From positions 35,505 through 99,504 of the forward strand of contig CAWGHW010000032.1 in NCBI GenBank assembly GCA_963822485.1: 64,000 bases of DNA. The letters are read 5' to 3'. How positions within the stretch are numbered: the first letter of the stretch is position 1; each line of letters begins with the position of its first letter. Below the pieces are notes generated by a model that made no database searches, was not told where the DNA came from, and saw nothing but the letters and a program-made list of their open reading frames with translations. This document shows, in pieces, positions 9,768 through 18,353 of the stretch. The stretch comes from DASUBV01 sp963822485 (GTDB taxonomy: Bacteria; Actinomycetota; Actinomycetes; Streptosporangiales; Streptosporangiaceae). The translations under genes were made by a program, and so were the position numbers.

Positions 9768-10082
9768 ATGGCAACCACACGCAGATCGCCACGGGGCCAG
9801 GGCGGCTCGGCAGGCGGCTCGGCGGGCTCGATCCTGAGCATCGGGTCCAGCGGGTCGATCCTGTCGATCGGGTCGGCGGGCTCCATCCTGTCCATCGGGT
9901 CGGCGGGCTCGATCCTGTCGATCGGCTCGGTCGGCTCGGTGGCGTGCCTGATGAGCGCGGGCTCGGCGGCCAGCGTGGGGTCGGTGCTCTGCGCCCTGTC
10001 CCGCTGGTCGGTCCTGGCCTGGCGGTCATCAGGCACGGTCGGACGTCGGCCCAGCGGGCTTATCCCTTCGCGGCGGCGGTGA
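9768..10082 (+). CDS. Small GSILSI nonapeptide-repeat protein
   Basis: 104 aa from ATG 9768. Residues ~13-60 consist of a 9-residue tandem repeat GS(A/S/V)GSILSI, four near-perfect units then degenerate ones, encoded by 27-bp repeats. A Trp/Leu-rich stretch and a basic tail (PSGLIPSRRR) follow. Small proteins with this kind of SILSIGSAGS repeat are, to my memory, found scattered in actinobacterial genomes without assigned function; the regular pattern suggests a beta-solenoid or amphipathic sheet. Its end overlaps the 3' end of the convergent lipase gene by 23 bp. No strong ribosome site is visible, so expression is uncertain. Confidence 0.55.
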   Translation: MATTRRSPRGQGGSAGGSAGSILSIGSSGSILSIGSAGSILSIGSAGSILSIGSVGSVACLMSAGSAASVGSVLCALSRWSVLAWRSSGTVGRRPSGLIPSRRR

Positions 10083-10947
10083 ACACGGGCAGGTAGCCGC
10101 CGGACTGGCCGGAGGCGGTCGGGTGGTAGGACTCGCCGATGTCCAGGAAGTTCACCGAGTGCAGCCAGGAGCCGGAGTCACAGATCTGGTGGCCGGCGAA
10201 CTGGGACTGCACGTCGGCGAACACGTCGCCGTAGCGGGCGGCGGCGGCCTGGACGGCACTGTCCAGCTCGCTGGCGCCCTGGTTGAGCGCGGTGCGGTCG
10301 GTGGTGCTCAGCCCGATGCACGAGCTGGACTTGGACAGGTCATACAGCTGCGGGTAGTCGAGCACGACGACCCTGGCGCTGGGGGCATCGGCCTTGATGT
10401 CGCCCAGCACGCTGTTCAGCTCGCCGGGCAGCTGGGTGGCGACCTCGCTCTCGGAGTTGTCCACGGCGCTCACGCAGCTGCTGGTGGATTCCAGCACGCA
10501 GGTCTCCATGACCGAGGAGAAGCCCACGTCGTTGCCGCCGACGGTGATGGAGACCAGCGAGGTGCCGCTGTTCAGCGCGCCGAGCTGGCTGCTGATGACC
10601 GAGCTGGTGGTGGCGCCGGAGCAGGTCTCGTTGACGAAGCTGGCCGGGGCGTTGGCGTTGGCCCACAGCTGGGGGTAGGCGTTGGGGCTCTGGTCGCAGG
10701 AGCCGCTGGAGCTGGTGTAGTTCCCGGCGCCGACGCCGGAGGAGTAGGAGTCGCCGAGGGCGACGTAGCTGACCGTGCTCTGGGCGCTGGCCGCCGGGGC
10801 GGCGGCCAGCAGCCCGAGCGCGGCGGCGGCGAGAGTTCCGGCGGCGATGAACAGGCGCGAGTGACGGACATGGCGGGGGCGACGTACATGGCGGGGGCGA
10901 GACGGCACCGGCTCCTCCTTGGGCGGGGCACGACGAGGTTTACTCAT
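10060..10947 (-). CDS. Secreted SGNH/GDSL-family esterase or lipase
   Basis: 295 aa with a basic N-region (RPRHVRRPRHVRHSR), a hydrophobic core and an Ala-rich cleavage region ending near APAASAQS. The SGNH blocks are present: catalytic Ser in ALGDSYSSG, Gly in the central region, Asn in VGGNDVGF, and His in ESYHPTASGQ. Six Cys residues are placed as in Streptomyces extracellular SGNH lipases, which hydrolyse short to medium acyl esters. The gene stands alone, divergent from nothing obvious, and converges on the repeat-protein gene. Confidence 0.9.
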   Translation of the reverse strand: MSKPRRAPPKEEPVPSRPRHVRRPRHVRHSRLFIAAGTLAAAALGLLAAAPAASAQSTVSYVALGDSYSSGVGAGNYTSSSGSCDQSPNAYPQLWANANAPASFVNETCSGATTSSVISSQLGALNSGTSLVSITVGGNDVGFSSVMETCVLESTSSCVSAVDNSESEVATQLPGELNSVLGDIKADAPSARVVVLDYPQLYDLSKSSSCIGLSTTDRTALNQGASELDSAVQAAAARYGDVFADVQSQFAGHQICDSGSWLHSVNFLDIGESYHPTASGQSGGYLPVFTAAAKG

Positions 10948-11005
10948 CAGTAACTCCGTCCGGATAACCGGTCAATAGGGGTGTATCGGATGGCCGCGCC
11001 GCCGG

Positions 11006-12365
11006 CTACAGTCCGGCGAAGGCGTCCTCCAGCACTGACAGGCCCTCGTTGAGCAGTGCCTCGCCGATGACCAGCGGCGGCAGGAAGCGCAGCACGTTGC
11101 CGAACGTCCCGCAGGTCAGCACGAGCAGGCCCGCGTTGTGGCAGGCCCTGGCCACCTGCCCGGCGGCCGCCGCGTTCGGCTGGAGCGTGCCCGGCTCGAC
11201 CAGCTCGATGGCGACCATCGCGCCGCGGCCGCGCACGTCGCCGATGACCGGCGCGGACTCGGCTAGCTTGCGCAGCCGGGGCAGCATGATGTCGCCGATC
11301 CGGCGGGCCGCGGCGGGCAGGTCCTCCTTGGCCATGGTCTCGATGGCGCCCAGCGCCGCGGCGCAGGCCACCGGGTTGCCGCCGAAGGTGCCGCCCAGGC
11401 CGCCGGGGTGCACCGCGTCCATCAGGTCGGCCCGGCCGGTCACGCCGGCCAGCGGCAGCCCGCCCGCGATGCCCTTGGCCGTGGTGACCAGGTCCGGGAT
11501 CACGCCTTCGTGATCGACCGCGAACCAGTCGCCGGTCCGGCAGAACCCGGACTGGATCTCGTCGGCCACGAACACGATCCCGTGCTGGCGGCAGAACTCG
11601 GCCAGCCCCGGCAGGAAGCCGTCCGGCGGCACGATGAAGCCGCCCTCGCCCTGGATGGGCTCGATGACCACCGCGGCCACGTTCTCCTCGCCCACCTGGG
11701 TGTGGATCAGGCCGGTGATCACGTCCAGCGCGTCGGCCTGGCAGGCGGCCGGGCCGCCGGGCCAGCGGAACGGGTAGGCCATCGGCACCCGGTAGACCTC
11801 TCCGGCAAACGGCCCGAACCCGTCCTTGTAGGGCATGTTCTTCGCGGTCATGGCCATGGTCAGGTTGGTGCGGCCGTGGTAGGCGTGGTCGAAGGTCACC
11901 ACCGCGTCGCGGCCGGTCGCCCGGCGGGCGATCTTGACCGCGTTCTCCACCGCCTCGGCGCCGGAGTTGAACAGCGCCGAGCGCTTGTCGTGGTCACCGG
12001 GAGTGAGCCGGTTCAGCTCCTCGCAGACCTCCACGTAGCCCTGGTACGGGGCGACCATGAAGCACGTGTGGGTGAACGCCGAGACCTGCTCGATCACCCG
12101 GTTGACGACCAGCTCAGCGCTGTTGCCGACCGAGGTGACCGCGATCCCGGAGCCGAAGTCGATCAGCGAGTTGCCGTCCACGTCCACGACGATCCCGCCG
12201 CCCGCGGCCGTGACGAAGATGGGGAGCACGTGGCTCAGCCCGCGCGCGACGCTGAGCTGCGCGGCGCTCCATGAGCTCGCGGGAGGCCGGACCCGGGATC
12301 TCCGTGACGAGGTGACGCTGCTGCGGCACTGACGGGCCGCCGGGAAGGGTGGGATTCATGCTCAT
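11006..12365 (-). CDS. gabT: 4-aminobutyrate (GABA) transaminase, one frame break
   Basis: Class III PLP-dependent aminotransferase. The large frame from 12229 carries the PLP fold: FNSGAEAVENAVKIAR, TFDHAYHGRTN, VADEIQSGFCRTG and the Schiff-base Lys in TTAKGIAGGLPLAG. The true N-terminus is in another frame beginning at 12365 or 12359: MNPTLPGGPSVPQQRHLVTE is characteristic of GabT. A single extra base near 12265 separates ELMERR from QLSVARGLSHVLPIFV. Corrected length is about 450 aa, normal for GabT. It converts GABA and 2-oxoglutarate to succinate semialdehyde and glutamate; no gabD is adjacent. Confidence 0.88.
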
Positions 12366-12422
12366 AGGCAGACACTATCCCTGGCCAGCGCCCGGCGGCA
12401 GGGGGGTCTGACCGGGCGTATC

Positions 12423-14714
12423 GTGGCCCGAAGGGCAAGTCAGCGGGTGGCCGGCTGGTGGCTGAGAGTGGTCGTGAGCCAGCCCGGCGAGGGTCGGCGG
12501 GGGGTCTGCGTGCACGACCGCGAGATGACTGACGGGGAACCGCCGTCGCGCACGGCCGAGGGCCTGCGCGAGATGCTGGACTGGGCGGTGACTCAGAGCC
12601 CGGTCCACGTGGCCCTGCTCGGCACCGACCTGCGCCAGCTTCGGCTCAACACGGCCATGTGCCGGGTGCTCGGCCTGCCCGACGAGGCCGCCGGGCTGGG
12701 CCTGCGGCTGACCGACCACCGGCCCAACTCCGATGCCGAAGCCTGCCTGACCTGCGCCCGGCAGGTGATCCAGACCGGGGAGCCGGGCCTGTGGCGCGGC
12801 TCCGAGCCGTCCGACGCGGGCCGGGTCCGGGCCTGGGAGGCCACCTTGTCGCCGGTCAAGGACCAGGCCGGCCAGGTGGTCGGGGTGCTGGTCATCTCGA
12901 CGGACGTGACCGAGCAGTCCCTGGCCAGGGAGCGGCTGGCGCTGCTCAACGAGGCCAGCATCCGGATCGGCAGCACCCTGGACCTGACCACCACCGCCCG
13001 CGAGCTCATCGACATCGCCGTGCCCCGGCTGGCCGACTTCGCCATGATCGACATCCTGGACTCGGTGCTGCGCGGCGACGAGCCGGCGCCGGGCCCGGTC
13101 AGCGGCACCGCGGCGCTGCGCCGGATGGCCTGCGGCTCGGTCCTGGCGGGCGCGCCCGAGGCGGTGGCCCGGCCGGGGCAGCTCTCCTCGTTCACCGAGG
13201 GCTCCCCGATGGCGGACTGCCTGGCCACCGGCCGGTCGGTGAGCTACTCCGACACCGAGAACGGGGTCGCCCGGTGGGCCAGGCCCGACCGGGCCCGCCA
13301 GGCCAGCGCCCGGGCCTTCCGGTTCCACTCGATGATGATGGTGCCGGTGCGCGCCCGCGGCATCACGCTCGGGCTGGCCATGTTCGTGCGGCACCAGCGG
13401 GCCGAGCCGTTCCAGGACGACGACCTGGTGCTGGCCGAGGAGATCGTGGCCCGCGCCGCCGTCTGCATCGACAACGCCCGCCGCTACACCCGCGAGCACG
13501 CCACCGCGCTCACCCTCCAGAACAGCCTGCTCCAGCGGCGCCAGCCCGACCAGCGGGCGGTCGAGGTGGCCACCCGCTACCTGCCCGCGCACTCCGGGGT
13601 GGCCGTGGGCGGCGACTGGTTCGACGTGATCCGGCTGTCCGGCAGCCGGGTCGGCCTGGTCGTCGGCGACGTGGTCGGGCACGGGGTGCACGCCGCCGCC
13701 ACCATGGGCCGGCTGCGCACCGCCGTGCGCACCCTGGCCGACGTCGACCTGGAGCCCGAGGAACTGCTGACCAGGCTCGACGACGTGGTCACCCGGCTGG
13801 CCGACGAGGAAGAGCTGGCCACGGACGGCAGGGCCTCCGACCTCAGCGCGACCTGCCTGTACGCGGTCTACGACCCGGTGTCCCGGTGCTGCACGCTGGC
13901 CAGGGCCGGGCACCCGGTGCCCGCCATCGTGGGCCCCGACGGCACGGCCGAGTTCATGGACCTGCCCGCCGGGCCGCCGCTCGGCCTGGGCGGGCTGCCG
14001 TTCGAGGAGACCGAGATCCAGCTGCCGGAGGGCAGCCTGCTGGTGCTGTACACCGACGGCCTTATCGAGTCGCGGCAGCGCGACATCGACACGGGCCTGA
14101 ACGCCATGCGCAAGGTGCTGGGTGACGTGCACGCGGGGTCTGACGGGCTGCGTGATGGGCTGCTGCCTGGCGGGCCGTCGGGCGGGCCGTCGGGCGGGCC
14201 GTCGGGTGGGCCGTCGCACGCCGCTCCGGCGCTGGACACCATCTGCGACTGCCTGGTCGACGCGCTGCTGCCCGAGCAGGCCGGGGACGACGCCGCGCTG
14301 CTGGTGGCCAGGACCCGCGCCCTGGCCGCCGACCGGATCGTCTGCTGGGACCTGCCCGCCGAGCCCGCGGTGGTGGCCGAGGCCAGGGCCGCGACCGTCC
14401 GCCAGCTCTCCGCCTGGGGCCTGGACGAGCTGGCCTTCATCACCGAGCTGCTGGTCAGCGAGCTGGTCACCAACGCCATCCGGCACGCCCAGTCGCCCAT
14501 CCAGCTCCGGCTGATCCTGGACGGCGTGCTGTCCTGCGAGGTCTCCGACGGCGGCAGCACCGCCCCGCACCTGCGCCGGGCTGACCGCTACGACGAGGGC
14601 GGCCGCGGGCTGATGCTGGTCGCCCAGCTGGCCGAGCGCTGGGGCACCCGGCACACCAGGACCGGCAAGACGATCTGGGCCCAGCAGCCGCTCCCGCGCC
14701 CCGTCAGCCGTTAA
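12423..14714 (+). CDS. PAS-GAF-SpoIIE phosphatase-HATPase regulator
   Basis: Up to 763 aa. Domains in order: a PAS sensor (about 40-155, LDWAVTQSPVHVALLG), a GAF domain (about 170-345), a SpoIIE/PP2C phosphatase (about 365-600, with GGDWFDV and GDVVGHG metal-binding segments) and a C-terminal anti-sigma-type HATPase (N-box ELLVSELVTNAIRHA, G-box EGGRGLML). Such Streptomyces-type proteins control anti-sigma-factor antagonists by partner switching. A Gly-Gly-Pro-Ser repeat (nt 14167-14217) sits between phosphatase and ATPase. GTG 12510 or ATG 12525, after GGCGGGGGG, is a better start than GTG 12423. No anti-sigma antagonist gene is beside it. Confidence 0.88.
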   Translation: MARRASQRVAGWWLRVVVSQPGEGRRGVCVHDREMTDGEPPSRTAEGLREMLDWAVTQSPVHVALLGTDLRQLRLNTAMCRVLGLPDEAAGLGLRLTDHRPNSDAEACLTCARQVIQTGEPGLWRGSEPSDAGRVRAWEATLSPVKDQAGQVVGVLVISTDVTEQSLARERLALLNEASIRIGSTLDLTTTARELIDIAVPRLADFAMIDILDSVLRGDEPAPGPVSGTAALRRMACGSVLAGAPEAVARPGQLSSFTEGSPMADCLATGRSVSYSDTENGVARWARPDRARQASARAFRFHSMMMVPVRARGITLGLAMFVRHQRAEPFQDDDLVLAEEIVARAAVCIDNARRYTREHATALTLQNSLLQRRQPDQRAVEVATRYLPAHSGVAVGGDWFDVIRLSGSRVGLVVGDVVGHGVHAAATMGRLRTAVRTLADVDLEPEELLTRLDDVVTRLADEEELATDGRASDLSATCLYAVYDPVSRCCTLARAGHPVPAIVGPDGTAEFMDLPAGPPLGLGGLPFEETEIQLPEGSLLVLYTDGLIESRQRDIDTGLNAMRKVLGDVHAGSDGLRDGLLPGGPSGGPSGGPSGGPSHAAPALDTICDCLVDALLPEQAGDDAALLVARTRALAADRIVCWDLPAEPAVVAEARAATVRQLSAWGLDELAFITELLVSELVTNAIRHAQSPIQLRLILDGVLSCEVSDGGSTAPHLRRADRYDEGGRGLMLVAQLAERWGTRHTRTGKTIWAQQPLPRPVSR

Positions 14715-14738
14715 AGCTTCATCCCTAACAAAGGCTGG

Positions 14739-15829
14739 TCAGGGCCGGAACCAGCGCTGCCCGCGACGGCCGGCACAGGGCTGGACGGTCAGCGTGGTGC
14801 CGGGCGGAGCAGGCGAGCCCGGCGCGGTCAGGCATAGCCGGGCGCCGGCGTTGGTCAGCGCGAACTCCGTCCCGGGCCGCCAGTCCTGGAAGCTGCTGCC
14901 GGTGCAGCTCGCCACGCTGACCGGCCCCGGCCTGGCCGTGCCGGCCGGTGCTGGCGGCACTGGCGGTGCTGGCGGTGCTGGCGGTCAGGCAGAGTCCGCT
15001 GCTGGTCCGCAGCTGCTGGCCGGACAGCGTCCACTCCTCGTTGGGCGAGCCCAGCCCGCAGCGGGCCAGCCAGGTCCAGGCGCCGGGCCGGTCGGTCACG
15101 TACTCCGCGCACAGCCCGGTCACCGCGCTGGGCAGCGCCCCCTGGCGCAGGACGCTGACCGCGCGCGCCGCGGCCGCCAGGTAGCGCTGGTAATGGCCGG
15201 TCAGGTACGCCGTCCACGGGCGCAGGTCCGTCCCGTACCCGGCCACCACCCGGTAAGCGGCCTGGCCGTTGCACCGGCCCTGGTAGGCGCAGGTGTCACT
15301 GACCCCGGTCCGGCTCTGGCCGCCCACCTGCCAGGCGCCCCGGAAGAACGAGTCGCCGCCGTGCTGGCGGCCGCCCCGGGTGCTGGCCCGGGCCGTCGGC
15401 TGAGTGGTCGGCCGGCCGGTCGGCTGGCTCGTCGGCCGCGTAGTCGGCTGGGCGGCCGGGCTCGGTGCAGGCCCGCCGGGTGCTGTTGTTGTAGCAGGCC
15501 GCCGGGTCGCAGCCGGTCTCGGCCAGGGCCACCGCGACCGCCGTGGTCAGCCGGCCGTGGCCCAGGCTGGTATTCGGGAACCCGGCCTTGGCCGCCCACG
15601 CCGCGCACCGCCGGGCCGCCGTCGCGAGCTGGCTGGTGCTCAGCCGGACCGGCAGCGCGTTCGGGATCACGCCCGGCCGGGCCGGCTTCGGGTGCACGAC
15701 CGCGGGGCTGAGCGCGGGCCGGGCCACCGAGCGGCTCGGCGCACCTAGCGCGCTGACCAGGAAGAACGCCGCGAACAGCGCGACGGCCACGATCAGGCTG
15801 CGGATCAACAAGCAACTCCCTCTGGGCAC
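14739..15829 (-). CDS. Secreted transglycosylase-like protein with ricin-type lectin tail, frame breaks
   Basis: Reconstructed from three frames. The first (15829 to ~15460) gives a signal or anchor helix and a helical domain with GHGRLTTAVAVALAETGCDP resembling lysozyme-like transglycosylases. A one-base shift near 15460 restores a Pro-Thr linker (PTTRPTSQPTGRPTTQPTA) and HGGDSFFRGAWQVGGQS, where RGAWQ suits a muramidase fold. A second shift near 14965 leads to a ricin-B-like end with QxW motifs (FQDW, GQRW). A TTG start at 15808 after AGAGGGAG is more likely than GTG 15829. The role would be cell-wall or glycan binding and cleavage; the catalytic Glu is not proven. Confidence 0.6.
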
Positions 15830-16026
15830 GAGCTGGCCGTGAGCCCGTCCTCGCCGCCCAGACCACTCACTAACATGCCCGCTCGAGCCAGCTCGTTGGG
15901 GCTGGTCTTGGCAAAGATCACGCCAGGCCGGGGGCCGCCCGGCCCCGATGGGTTAGGCCGGGCACTCGCGGTAACAATGGGGATTCAGACGATGACCCTG
16001 AGCAATACCATCACCGTCGGGGGCGG

Positions 16027-17001
16027 ATGTGGCAACAGAGTGGCAACCCACCCCGGCGCCGGGCGACGAGGTCCCGGCGCCGGAGCAGCCGAGCGTGCCC
16101 CAGCAGCCAGCCCCGCCCTCATCCCGGGCGCCGCACGCGCCCGGCGTTCCGCAGCAAGCGGGGGAGCGGCCGGCTGGGAGAGCGGCCGGCGGGGGAGCGG
16201 TCGGAGGCGGAGCGGTCGGAGGCGGAGCGGGCCGATGCCTACGAGCCGAGCCCGCCGCCGTCCTACAGCCCGGCCGAGGAGCCGCCCGCGCGGCGGCTGG
16301 CCAGCCACCCGGTGGTCGGCTTCATCCCGTGGATCCTGTTCTGGGTCATCGGCGGCGGGTCCACCTGGGAGACCGCCACGATCGCCGCGCTGATCGCGGC
16401 CCTGCTGGTGATGGCGCTGAGCCTGGACCTCCAGCCCCTGGTGGCCTGGTCGACCGCCCAGCCCGGGCCGGTACCGGCTGTGTCGGCGGCGTCGGCCCAG
16501 CCCGGGTCGGCCCGGCGCCCGTCCCGGTTCCGGGCCCAGGTCAGCCACATCAAGCTGCTCGACGTGGCCACCGTGGTGTTCTTCGCCGCGCTGACCATCG
16601 CCGCCATCGTGACCAGCCGGCCCGACGTGTCCGAGCTGGACAAGTACTCGCAGGCCATCTCCAGCGGCGCGCTGGGCATCATCGCGCTGGGGTCCATCGT
16701 CTTCGGCCACCCGTTCACCGTGGACTACGCCAAGGAGGAGGCGCCCCCCGAGACCTGGCACACGGCCGCGTTCAAGCGCATCAACCTGGTCCTGACCTCC
16801 GTCTGGACCGTCGTGTTCCTGGTCTGCGGCGCCCTCGGGCTGATCGCCCAGACGGTCGGCCCCAAGGGCCTGCGTGACTGGCTGAACTGGTACATCCCGA
16901 TCGTGCTGATCTTCATCGCGTTCCGGTTCACCAAGTGGTACCCGGAGCAGGTCAGGCAGCAGCGACTGCAGTCGGCCCAGGGGCGGGCGCCCGGCCGCTG
17001 A
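16027..17001 (+). CDS. Integral membrane protein of unknown function
   Basis: The last ~230 residues contain about six hydrophobic segments, including IPWILFWVIGGGSTWETA, LLDVATVVFFAALTIAAIV and WTVVFLVCGALGLIAQTV, with a conserved-looking loop GHPFTVDYAKEEAPPETW. The N-terminus is ambiguous: ATG 16027 gives an Arg/Ser-rich start, whereas GTG 16029 in the next frame gives MATEWQPTPAPGDEVPAPEQ, a far more typical Pro-rich cytoplasmic leader. The two join if one base is corrected between about 16150 and 16230. I do not recognise the family, although it is plainly a membrane protein of several helices. Confidence 0.7.
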   Translation: MWQQSGNPPRRRATRSRRRSSRACPSSQPRPHPGRRTRPAFRSKRGSGRLGERPAGERSEAERSEAERADAYEPSPPPSYSPAEEPPARRLASHPVVGFIPWILFWVIGGGSTWETATIAALIAALLVMALSLDLQPLVAWSTAQPGPVPAVSAASAQPGSARRPSRFRAQVSHIKLLDVATVVFFAALTIAAIVTSRPDVSELDKYSQAISSGALGIIALGSIVFGHPFTVDYAKEEAPPETWHTAAFKRINLVLTSVWTVVFLVCGALGLIAQTVGPKGLRDWLNWYIPIVLIFIAFRFTKWYPEQVRQQRLQSAQGRAPGR

Positions 17002-17060
17002 GCTGGGTCCCGGCCGCTGAGCTGGGTCCCGGCCGCTGAGCTGGAGTCCTGGCGCTGAGC
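16991..17060. repeat. 19-20 bp tandem repeat after the membrane-protein gene
   Basis: Three units of GCTGAGCTGGGTCCCGGCC, the last degenerate, begin at the stop codon of the membrane-protein gene and run into similar GGCGCTGAGCC units to about 17095. No stem typical of a terminator is seen. Confidence 0.6.
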
Positions 17061-17105
17061 CGCGGCCTGGCGCTGAGCCGGGCCTGGAGCGGAGCCCGGA
17101 GCCCG

Positions 17106-17834
17106 TCAGCGCCGCGCCCTCCGGTGGTGCCGGTGGTGGTGATGATGGCGGAAGTGCAGGAAGTGGTCGGGCCATTCCTGCCACTCGGCGGACGGGAACC
17201 CGGCGTTGATCCGGGTCCAGTCGTAGCCGTTGCGGTCCGAGCCGATGTGCTGCTGGGAGATGAGGATGTACCGGCCCCGCGGCCCGACCTTCTCCACCAC
17301 GGCGACGTGGCCCTCGGGGCCCATGCCCGGAGCGCCGCCGTTCCACTCGGCCACCGCGCCCACCGACGGGACGTGGTTCACCACCACCCCGTGCTCGGCC
17401 GCCGCCGAGGCCCACTGGCCGGCGTTGCCGAGCAGGTACCGCGGCCGCCGGGCGCGGAACACCCGGGCCTCGACGTAGGCCACGTAGTTGGTGCACTCGT
17501 TGCCCGCGGTCATCCGCCAGTACGAGGCGCCGGAGTGCCCGGGGTAGCCGTGGTCACTGTGACCGCGCGCCGCGCACCCGGAGTAGCCCGAGCAGATGAC
17601 CACCGACGCACGGCTGGCGCCCGGCTGCGCCGTGGCGTGAGACCCGGCAGACGAGCCTGCGGCGTGAGACCCGGCGTACGAGCCGGCGTGAGGCCTGGCG
17701 TGCGCCATGGTTTGCGAGTCGGCGTGCAGGCCGGCGTGTGATCCGGCCAGCATCGGCAGCACGGCCGCGACGGCCAGCATCGCCGGGGCCCGGATCAGGC
17801 CGGGTAAGACACTTTTCCCGCGCGCATCTGACAT
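17106..17834 (-). CDS. Secreted CHAP-domain amidase/endopeptidase with His-rich tail
   Basis: Start at 17834 chosen for GAGGAGG upstream and the signal peptide that follows (MSDARGKSVLPGLIRAPAML). After a repetitive Ala/Gly/Ser/His linker (AGSHA-like repeats) comes a CHAP domain with the catalytic Cys in GNECTNYVAYVEAR and His in PEGHVAVVEKV, then LISQQHIGSDRNGYDWTRI. CHAP enzymes cut peptidoglycan amide bonds outside the cell. The C-terminus ends in HFRHHHHHRHHRRARR, a natural histidine/arginine-rich tail that may bind metal or the wall polymer. Confidence 0.87.
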   Translation of the reverse strand: MSDARGKSVLPGLIRAPAMLAVAAVLPMLAGSHAGLHADSQTMAHARPHAGSYAGSHAAGSSAGSHATAQPGASRASVVICSGYSGCAARGHSDHGYPGHSGASYWRMTAGNECTNYVAYVEARVFRARRPRYLLGNAGQWASAAAEHGVVVNHVPSVGAVAEWNGGAPGMGPEGHVAVVEKVGPRGRYILISQQHIGSDRNGYDWTRINAGFPSAEWQEWPDHFLHFRHHHHHRHHRRARR

Positions 17835-18041
17835 GACAGTCCTCCTCGATCCGGCCGAACGGCCAGCGGGTGACGGAAGGCGCCTGTGCGTTGTCGACCC
17901 GACCACTATGGCCGCCGCGGTGCCCGCCGGCCATGAAATCAGCTACGCCACGCCGGCCAATCCAGTCACCCGTAGTAACCGAAACACGTAAATCTCGGGC
18001 CAGAAATCTCGGCCCGAGTGATCTGAGCAGGGTGGGGCCGT

Positions 18042-18089
18042 GTGGATGTCCCGTTGCCTACCTCGCGAGGTAGGCAACGGGACATCCAC
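18042..18089. repeat. Dispersed palindrome, A-type (copy 3), 48 bp perfect
   Basis: Arms of 24 bp without a spacer: the left arm begins GTGGATGTCCCGTTGCCTAC and the centre is CTCGCGAG. It matches copy 1 at 8230-8275 over the whole arm. Confidence 0.92.
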
Positions 18090-18124
18090 GACGCGATCCG
18101 GGCGGGGTGGGCGAGGTGGGCGTG

Positions 18125-18189
18125 GTGGGTGTGCCCCGTTGGGTGCGACGGGCTGGCATATGTCGGGCGGTACCCGACGGGGCACCCAC
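18125..18189. repeat. Dispersed palindrome, G-type (copy 4), imperfect
   Basis: The left arm GTGGGTGTGCCCCGTTGGGT (18125-18144) pairs with TACCCGACGGGGCACCCAC (18171-18189) with one bulged base and a G-T pair. The loop is 26 nt long. It follows copy 3 by 36 bp. Confidence 0.75.
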
Positions 18190-18244
18190 GCGCAATCTGG
18201 GCGGAGCAAGGGCTGAGGTCGATCTTCCCGGCTAGAAGCGGCCG

Positions 18245-18289
18245 TGATAACAGCAAGAAGCCTCGGCCGTGCTGATAACAGCAAGAAGC
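18245..18289. promoter_or_regulatory. Direct repeat TGATAACAGCAAGAAGC, two copies 28 bp apart
   Basis: Copies at 18245-18261 and 18273-18289, with related GCCGTG flanks. A third identical copy lies at 19914-19930, just before pcaC. Recurrence upstream of two genes of the same pathway suggests a regulator site, but a mini-repeat is also possible. Confidence 0.45.
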
Positions 18290-18353
18290 GTGGCATCCGG
18301 GAAGGCTCTCCCCGCTGGGCGAGAGACCTGGCGATGAGCGGCATCATGGGGGC

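Larger units (their letters stand above)
17835..18353. other. Intergenic region with palindromes and direct repeats upstream of pcaB
   Basis: It contains a perfect 48-bp palindrome (18042-18089), a second imperfect one (18125-18189) and two direct copies of TGATAACAGCAAGAAGC (18245-18261, 18273-18289). The promoter of the pca operon should lie here, between the repeats and pcaB. No gene is supported. Confidence 0.55.

Noticed and set aside
12375..14654. Very long minus-strand frame opposite the SpoIIE-type regulator
   Set aside because: Its product is Arg/Gly/Gln/Pro-rich without domains and mirrors the plus-strand gene, which has four intact conserved domains; it is a GC-bias shadow.
15930..15955. 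GC-rich inverted stretch ahead of the membrane-protein gene as a terminator
   Set aside because: Only weak pairing (CCGGGGGCC/CGGCCCCG) with ambiguous loop and no T-run.
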